DNA from: Cognatilysobacter xinjiangensis
GTDB taxonomy: Bacteria > Pseudomonadota > Gammaproteobacteria > Xanthomonadales > Xanthomonadaceae
Assembly: GCF_014651995.1 (NCBI RefSeq)
Contig: NZ_BMXY01000001.1
Span: 1,364,001-1,428,000 of the forward strand
Direction of reading: 5' to 3'
DNA length: 64,000 bases
Below, piece after piece: positions 59,546 through 64,000 of this stretch. The position numbers were made by a program, and so were the translations under genes. Numbering within the stretch: the first letter of the stretch is position 1; each line of letters begins with the position of its first letter. The notes below the pieces were generated by a model that had not been told where the DNA came from, did no database searches, and saw only the letters and a program-made list of their open reading frames with translations.

Positions 59546-62500
59546 TCACATATTCCGCCTGTACTCCCCACCCACCTCATACAACGCATGGCTGATCTGC
59601 CCCAGCGAATGTGTCTTCACCGCCTCCATCAGCGCCTCGAACACGTTACGGCGCTCGCGGGCGGTCTTCTGTAGGAATTTCAGACCCTCCCCGGCCCGTG
59701 CATTCCTGTTGGCCTGGTAGCCGGCCACGTTGGTGATCTGCTGGCCCTTCTCCTCCTCGGTCGAGCGGATGAGCTCGATCTCGGTGGCCACATCGCTATG
59801 GCCGTCCTTGCCGAGGAAGGTGTTGACGCCCACCAGCGGCAGCGAGCCGTCGTGCTTCTTGTGCTCGTAGTAGAGCGACTCTTCCTGGATCTTGCCGCGC
59901 TGGTACATGGTGTCCATGGCGCCCAGCACGCCGCCGCGCTCGGAGATGGCTTCGAACTCCTTGTAGACGGCCTCTTCGACGATGTCGGTGAGCTTGTCGA
60001 CGATGAAGCTGCCCTGCCAGGGGTTCTCGTTGAAGTTCAGCCCCAGCTCCTTGTTGATGATCATCTGGATCGCCACGGCGCGGCGCACGCTTTCTTCCGT
60101 GGGCGTGGTGATGGCTTCGTCGTAGGCGTTGGTGTGCAGGCTGTTGCAGTTGTCGAACAGCGCGTACAGGGCCTGCAGCGTGGTGCGGATGTCGTTGAAC
60201 TGGATCTCCTGCGCGTGCAGGGACCGGCCGCTGGTCTGGATGTGGTACTTCATCATCTGGCTACGCGGGCTGGCGCCGTAGCGCTCGCGCATGGCGCGCG
60301 CCCAGATGCGGCGGGCGACGCGGCCGATGACGGTGTACTCCGGGTCCATGCCGTTGCTGAAGAAGAACGAGAGATTGGGCGCGAAGTCGTCGATGTTCAT
60401 CCCGCGCGCGAGGTAGTACTCGACGATGGTGAAGCCGTTGCTGAGCGTAAAGGCGAGCTGGCTGATCGGGTTCGCGCCGGCTTCGGCGATGTGGTAGCCC
60501 GAGATCGACACCGAGTAGAAGTTGCGGACGCCGCGATCGACGAAGTACTGCTGGATGTCGCCCATCATGCGCAGGGCGAACTCGGTGCTGAAGATGCAGG
60601 TGTTCTGCGCCTGGTCCTCTTTCAGGATGTCGGCCTGCACGGTGCCGCGCACGGTCTGCAGCGTGTGCGCCTTGATGCGCTCGTAAACCTCGGGCTCGAC
60701 GACTTCGTCGCCGGTGACGCCCAGAAGGCCCAGACCCAGGCCGTCGTTACCTTCCGGCAGCGGGCCTTCGTAGGTCGGGCGCTGGCGGCCTTCGTAGATG
60801 GCGTCGATCTTTTCGCGCGCGGCCAGCCAGCGCGACTCGTCCTCGCGCAGGTACTTCTCCACCTGCTGGTCGATCGCGGCGTTCATGAACATCGCGAGGA
60901 TCATCGGCGCGGGGCCGTTGATGGTCATCGAGACGGACGTGCTGGGCGCGCACAGGTCGAAGCCGGAGTACAGCTTCTTCATGTCGTCGAGCGTGGGGAT
61001 GTTGCAGCCCGAGTTGCCGATCTTGCCGTAGATGTCCGGGCGCGGCGCCGGGTCTTCGCCGTACAGCGTGACGCTGTCGAAGGCGGTGGACAGGCGCGCG
61101 GCGGGCTGGCCGAGGCTCAGGTAATGGAAGCGGCGATTGGTGCGCTCGGGCGTGCCCTCGCCCGCGAACATGCGGATCGGGTCCTCGCCGGTGCGGCGGT
61201 ACGGGTAGACGCCGCCGGTGTACGGGTACGCGCCCGGCAGGTTCTCTTTCTGCAGGAAGGTGAGCAGGTCGCCCCAGCCCTTGTAGGTGGGCGCGGCGAT
61301 CTTCGGGATCTTCTGGTGGCTCAGCGACTCGCGGTAGTTCTCGACCGCGATGACCTTGTCGCGCACCTTGTACTCGTTGACGTCGTCGGTGATCGACTTC
61401 AGGCGCGCCGGCCACTCGCGCAGCAGCTTGAGCGCCTCGGAGCTGAGCGACTGCACGGCGTCGTTGTAGCGCTGGCGCAGGGTGAGCAGCGTGCGGTCGA
61501 CGCCGCGCTCGAGGTAGCTGAACCCGCCCTCGTCGTCGACGTCGGCGACCGGCTTGAGGCCGTTGCCGCCGAGCAGGTGGTCGGCGCCGTAGAGGTCGAG
61601 CGCCTGCGGCAGCTGCGGGTCTTCCAGCGCTTCGAGCGCCTGCCAGTACGACTGCGCGCGGTCGGCGATCTCGGCCTGCGTCTCGATCTGGCGGTTGATG
61701 CCGCGGCCCTGCTCGGCGATCTCGGCGAGGTAGCGCACGCGGCTGCCGGGGATCAGCACGGTGGCGCGCGGCTCGCGCAGCGAGGTGTCGAGGTCGGGCG
61801 TCCACTTCTCGGCCGGCAGCTGCAGCTTCTCGCGCAGCAGGCGGCAGAGGTTGGCGAACATCCAGCTGACGCCGGGGTCGTTGAACTGGGAAGCGATGGT
61901 CGGGTAGACCGGCACGTCCTCGTCCGGCGTCTGGAAGGCCACGCGGTTGCGCTTCCACTGCTTGCGCACGTCGCGCAGGGCGTCCTCGGCGCCACGCTTG
62001 TCGAACTTGTTGAGCACGACCAGCTCGGCGTAGTCGAGCATGTCGATCTTCTCGAGCTGGCTGGGCGCGCCGAAGTCGGAGGTCATCACGTACATCGGGA
62101 AGTCGACGAGGTCGACGATCTCCGAGTCGGACTGGCCGATGCCGGCGGTTTCGACGATGACGAGGTCGTAGCCCACGCCCTTGAGGAAGCCGATGCAGTC
62201 GCGCAGCACCAGGTTGGTGGCGGCGTGCTGGCGGCGCGTGGCCATCGAGCGCATGTAGACGCGCGGGCTGCGCAGCGAGTTCATGCGGATGCGGTCGCCC
62301 AGCAGCGCGCCGCCGGTGCGGCGGCGGGTGGGGTCGACCGAAATCACCGCGATGCGCATCTCGGGGAAGTGCGCGAGGAAGCGGTTGAGCAGTTCGTCGG
62401 TGACGGACGACTTGCCCGCGCCGCCGGTGCCGGTGATGCCGACGACGGGCGTCTTGCTGCCGGCCAGCTGCCATTGCTTGCGCAGGTGCGCGAGTTGCGT

Positions 62501-63064
62501 CTCGTCGAGCGCGCCCTCTTCGATCGCGCTAAGCATGCGGCCGAGTGCGATCTCATCACTGATGGCCGGGTTCTGCGTCGGCGGGGCGTTCTCCACGCGC
62601 GCCTGCGAGGCACGGCGGATCACGTCCTCGATCATCGCGACGAGGCCCATGTGCATGCCGTCGTTCGGGTGGTAGATGCGCTCGACGCCGTAGTCCTGCA
62701 GCTCCTTGATCTCTTCCGGCGTGATCGTGCCGCCGCCGCCGCCGAACACGCGGATGTGGCCGGCGCCGCGCTCGCGCAGCATGTCGACCATGTACTTGAA
62801 GTACTCGACGTGGCCGCCCTGGTAGGACGACAGCGCGATGCCGTCGGCGTCCTCCTGCAGCGCGGCGCGCACGACGTCCTCCACCGAGCGGTTGTGGCCC
62901 AGGTGGATGACTTCGGCGCCCTGTCCCTGGATCAGGCGGCGCATGATGTTGATGGCGGCGTCGTGGCCGTCGAACAGGCTCGCGGCGGTGACGAAGCGCA
63001 GCGGCGTCGCGTTCTCGGCGGCGCTGGCGGTGGATTCGGGCAGGCGGTCGGCAGGCGAGCTCAT
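59546..63064 (-). CDS. icmF: Fused isobutyryl-CoA mutase IcmF
   Basis: The 1172-residue fusion has, in order, a B12-binding domain with [12 protein letters not shown] (about residues 30-41), a MeaB-type G-protein domain with P-loop [12 protein letters not shown] (about 209-220) and [13 protein letters not shown], and a mutase (beta/alpha)8 barrel with [40 protein letters not shown] and [20 protein letters not shown]. The enzyme interconverts isobutyryl-CoA and butyryl-CoA with adenosylcobalamin, with its own GTPase chaperone. The ATG at 63064 was chosen over GTG 63076, though no good ribosome site is seen for either. The upstream gap is too short for a cobalamin riboswitch. Confidence 0.95.
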   Translation of the reverse strand: MSSPADRLPESTASAAENATPLRFVTAASLFDGHDAAINIMRRLIQGQGAEVIHLGHNRSVEDVVRAALQEDADGIALSSYQGGHVEYFKYMVDMLRERGAGHIRVFGGGGGTITPEEIKELQDYGVERIYHPNDGMHMGLVAMIEDVIRRASQARVENAPPTQNPAISDEIALGRMLSAIEEGALDETQLAHLRKQWQLAGSKTPVVGITGTGGAGKSSVTDELLNRFLAHFPEMRIAVISVDPTRRRTGGALLGDRIRMNSLRSPRVYMRSMATRRQHAATNLVLRDCIGFLKGVGYDLVIVETAGIGQSDSEIVDLVDFPMYVMTSDFGAPSQLEKIDMLDYAELVVLNKFDKRGAEDALRDVRKQWKRNRVAFQTPDEDVPVYPTIASQFNDPGVSWMFANLCRLLREKLQLPAEKWTPDLDTSLREPRATVLIPGSRVRYLAEIAEQGRGINRQIETQAEIADRAQSYWQALEALEDPQLPQALDLYGADHLLGGNGLKPVADVDDEGGFSYLERGVDRTLLTLRQRYNDAVQSLSSEALKLLREWPARLKSITDDVNEYKVRDKVIAVENYRESLSHQKIPKIAAPTYKGWGDLLTFLQKENLPGAYPYTGGVYPYRRTGEDPIRMFAGEGTPERTNRRFHYLSLGQPAARLSTAFDSVTLYGEDPAPRPDIYGKIGNSGCNIPTLDDMKKLYSGFDLCAPSTSVSMTINGPAPMILAMFMNAAIDQQVEKYLREDESRWLAAREKIDAIYEGRQRPTYEGPLPEGNDGLGLGLLGVTGDEVVEPEVYERIKAHTLQTVRGTVQADILKEDQAQNTCIFSTEFALRMMGDIQQYFVDRGVRNFYSVSISGYHIAEAGANPISQLAFTLSNGFTIVEYYLARGMNIDDFAPNLSFFFSNGMDPEYTVIGRVARRIWARAMRERYGASPRSQMMKYHIQTSGRSLHAQEIQFNDIRTTLQALYALFDNCNSLHTNAYDEAITTPTEESVRRAVAIQMIINKELGLNFNENPWQGSFIVDKLTDIVEEAVYKEFEAISERGGVLGAMDTMYQRGKIQEESLYYEHKKHDGSLPLVGVNTFLGKDGHSDVATEIELIRSTEEEKGQQITNVAGYQANRNARAGEGLKFLQKTARERRNVFEALMEAVKTHSLGQISHALYEVGGEYRRNM

Positions 63065-63159
63065 CGGTGCGCGCACATCTATTTCTAAGGATGGCCCGAT
63101 TGTAACAAGGCGACCGTACGCAGCCCGGGGCGCGCGTAGGGTCGGGTACCCTGCGCGGC

Positions 63160-64000
63160 ATGAACGATTCGAACGAACTGGAAACGCTGCGCCAGGCCGC
63201 CGCCTCGGGCGCGCCGGACGACCTGCATCGCTACGCTGCCGCGCTGGTGGCCAACCTGCGGATGGAAGAGGCTTTCGAGGCCTATTCGCGCGCCGCCGAG
63301 GCCGGCCACGCGGGCGCGCTGCTCGAACAGGGGCGGATGCTGATGTATGGCGTCGGCACCACCGCCGACATCGCGCGCGCCGTGCAGGCGTTCGAGCAGG
63401 CCGAGGCCGCGGGGCAGCCGATCGCGGGCTATTTCCTTGCGCTGATCGGGCTGGGCGATACCGCCGTGCCGCGCGATGCGCGCGTTGGCGAGCGCTTGCT
63501 GGCCGCCGTGCAGGCCGCCTACCCGCCCGCGCTGCGCGCCGCGGCGATCCATTTCGGACGCAAGCCCAACCTGCAGGACCAGGCGCTGGCCATCCAGTTG
63601 CTGGACCACGCGGCCGGGCGCGGCGACGCCATCGCCGCGCACCTGCTGGCCGAGCGCGTGCGCCGCGGCGAAGGCTGCACGGCGCAGCCCGAGGCGGCGG
63701 CGCAGCTCAAGGCCAAGCTGCGCGAGGGCGGCTTCGACGACCTGCCCGAGATCATCGCGGTGCCGGCAGCGCCCAAGCGCCCCAGCCCGCCGTCGACGCT
63801 CGCGCTCGACGAGGTGATGGACCCGCCGGAGGCCGAGGTGCTGGCGGAGTCGCCGCGCATCGCGCAGGTCGACGGCCTGCTGTCGGTGGACGAATGCCGC
63901 CTGCTGGTCGCCACCGCGCAACCTCTCCTGCGCGCCGCGGCACAGACGCCGGGCATCGGCCCGGTGCCGCGCGTGGCCTTCGAGCCGCTGCTGGAGGACG
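63160..64000 (+). CDS. SEL1-repeat / putative 2OG-Fe(II) oxygenase (prolyl-4-hydroxylase-like), partial
   Basis: The open frame runs off the window end, so only the first 280 codons are present. It begins [20 protein letters not shown] and contains SEL1-type repeats ([50 protein letters not shown]). A linker leads to [19 protein letters not shown], which resembles the start of a prolyl-4-hydroxylase domain. The HxD iron motif would lie beyond the window. A SEL1-P4H fusion is common in Xanthomonadaceae as I recall. It is divergent from icmF with only 95 nt between. Confidence 0.72.
   Translation, partial: MNDSNELETLRQAAASGAPDDLHRYAAALVANLRMEEAFEAYSRAAEAGHAGALLEQGRMLMYGVGTTADIARAVQAFEQAEAAGQPIAGYFLALIGLGDTAVPRDARVGERLLAAVQAAYPPALRAAAIHFGRKPNLQDQALAIQLLDHAAGRGDAIAAHLLAERVRRGEGCTAQPEAAAQLKAKLREGGFDDLPEIIAVPAAPKRPSPPSTLALDEVMDPPEAEVLAESPRIAQVDGLLSVDECRLLVATAQPLLRAAAQTPGIGPVPRVAFEPLLED

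Noticed and set aside
59798-63088. Long open frame on the plus strand opposite icmF
   Set aside because: The complement of a highly GC-rich coding frame is often open. The IcmF frame has all known domains and motifs, and the opposite frame has none.
63065-63159. Cobalamin riboswitch before icmF
   Set aside because: The region between icmF and the divergent gene is only about 95 nt and lacks the B12-box sequence.

Overview
The window is a chromosomal segment of a GC-rich gammaproteobacterium. Most genes have the character of Xanthomonadaceae (Lysobacteraceae), closest in feel to Lysobacter, Luteimonas or Stenotrophomonas. This placement is inferred from base composition, from the gene families present (IcmF, the fused isobutyryl-CoA mutase; DUF2231 next to a PQQ-type dehydrogenase; a REP-associated tyrosine transposase; many GGDEF and HD-GYP proteins) and from general recall of such genomes. 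No rRNA or tRNA gene was recognised, so the assignment is not proven.

Bases 1-35300 look like ordinary core or semi-core chromosome: single genes or short operons with little spacing. They include a methyltransferase-like protein, an FAD oxidoreductase, a bacterial alternative oxidase, a pseudouridine-synthase-like protein whose catalytic Asp position holds Glu, a DUF2231 and PQQ-type sugar dehydrogenase pair, a lipocalin, a TRIC-type channel, a CPA1 Na+/H+ antiporter, an M13 metallopeptidase, an acyltransferase and two MFS exporters. Signalling is prominent: a FecR/OmpA/CHASE2-HD-GYP operon (19673-22872), a TPR-GGDEF protein (28128-30377), a hybrid histidine kinase with PAS-like input (33055-35328) and a PAS-GGDEF protein (40545-41420).

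Bases 35300-48500 continue with metabolic and stress genes: a threonine-synthase-like enzyme, a COG3650 lipoprotein, a flavin/PNPOx protein, a RIO-type kinase that seems to start at CTG, a PLP decarboxylase interrupted by an in-frame amber codon, a DJ-1/PfpI protein, and an arsenic locus (arsR-arsI-arsC, then acr3) with a clear operator dyad in front of arsR.

Bases 48500-59500 are the accessory part. They start with fourteen tandem ~21-bp palindromic units (48636-48932) and a truncated zinc-finger gene. Scattered stem-loop or terminator-like repeats of a GGTCAGGT / CTCTGACCCC type follow. A REP-associated transposase is split by an intact 1202-bp IS407-group element with a 4-bp target duplication; removing the element restores an exact 233-codon reading frame. 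Next comes an AT-richer three-gene island on the minus strand: a DUF262 (ParB-like) protein, a MAE_28990-type HEPN protein three bases downstream, and a protein of unknown function with one C-terminal membrane segment. This island is the best candidate for an under-described (probably defence-type) system.

A strong bidirectional terminator separates the island from icmF (59546-63064). The window ends inside a SEL1-repeat / putative 2OG-Fe(II) oxygenase gene on the plus strand.
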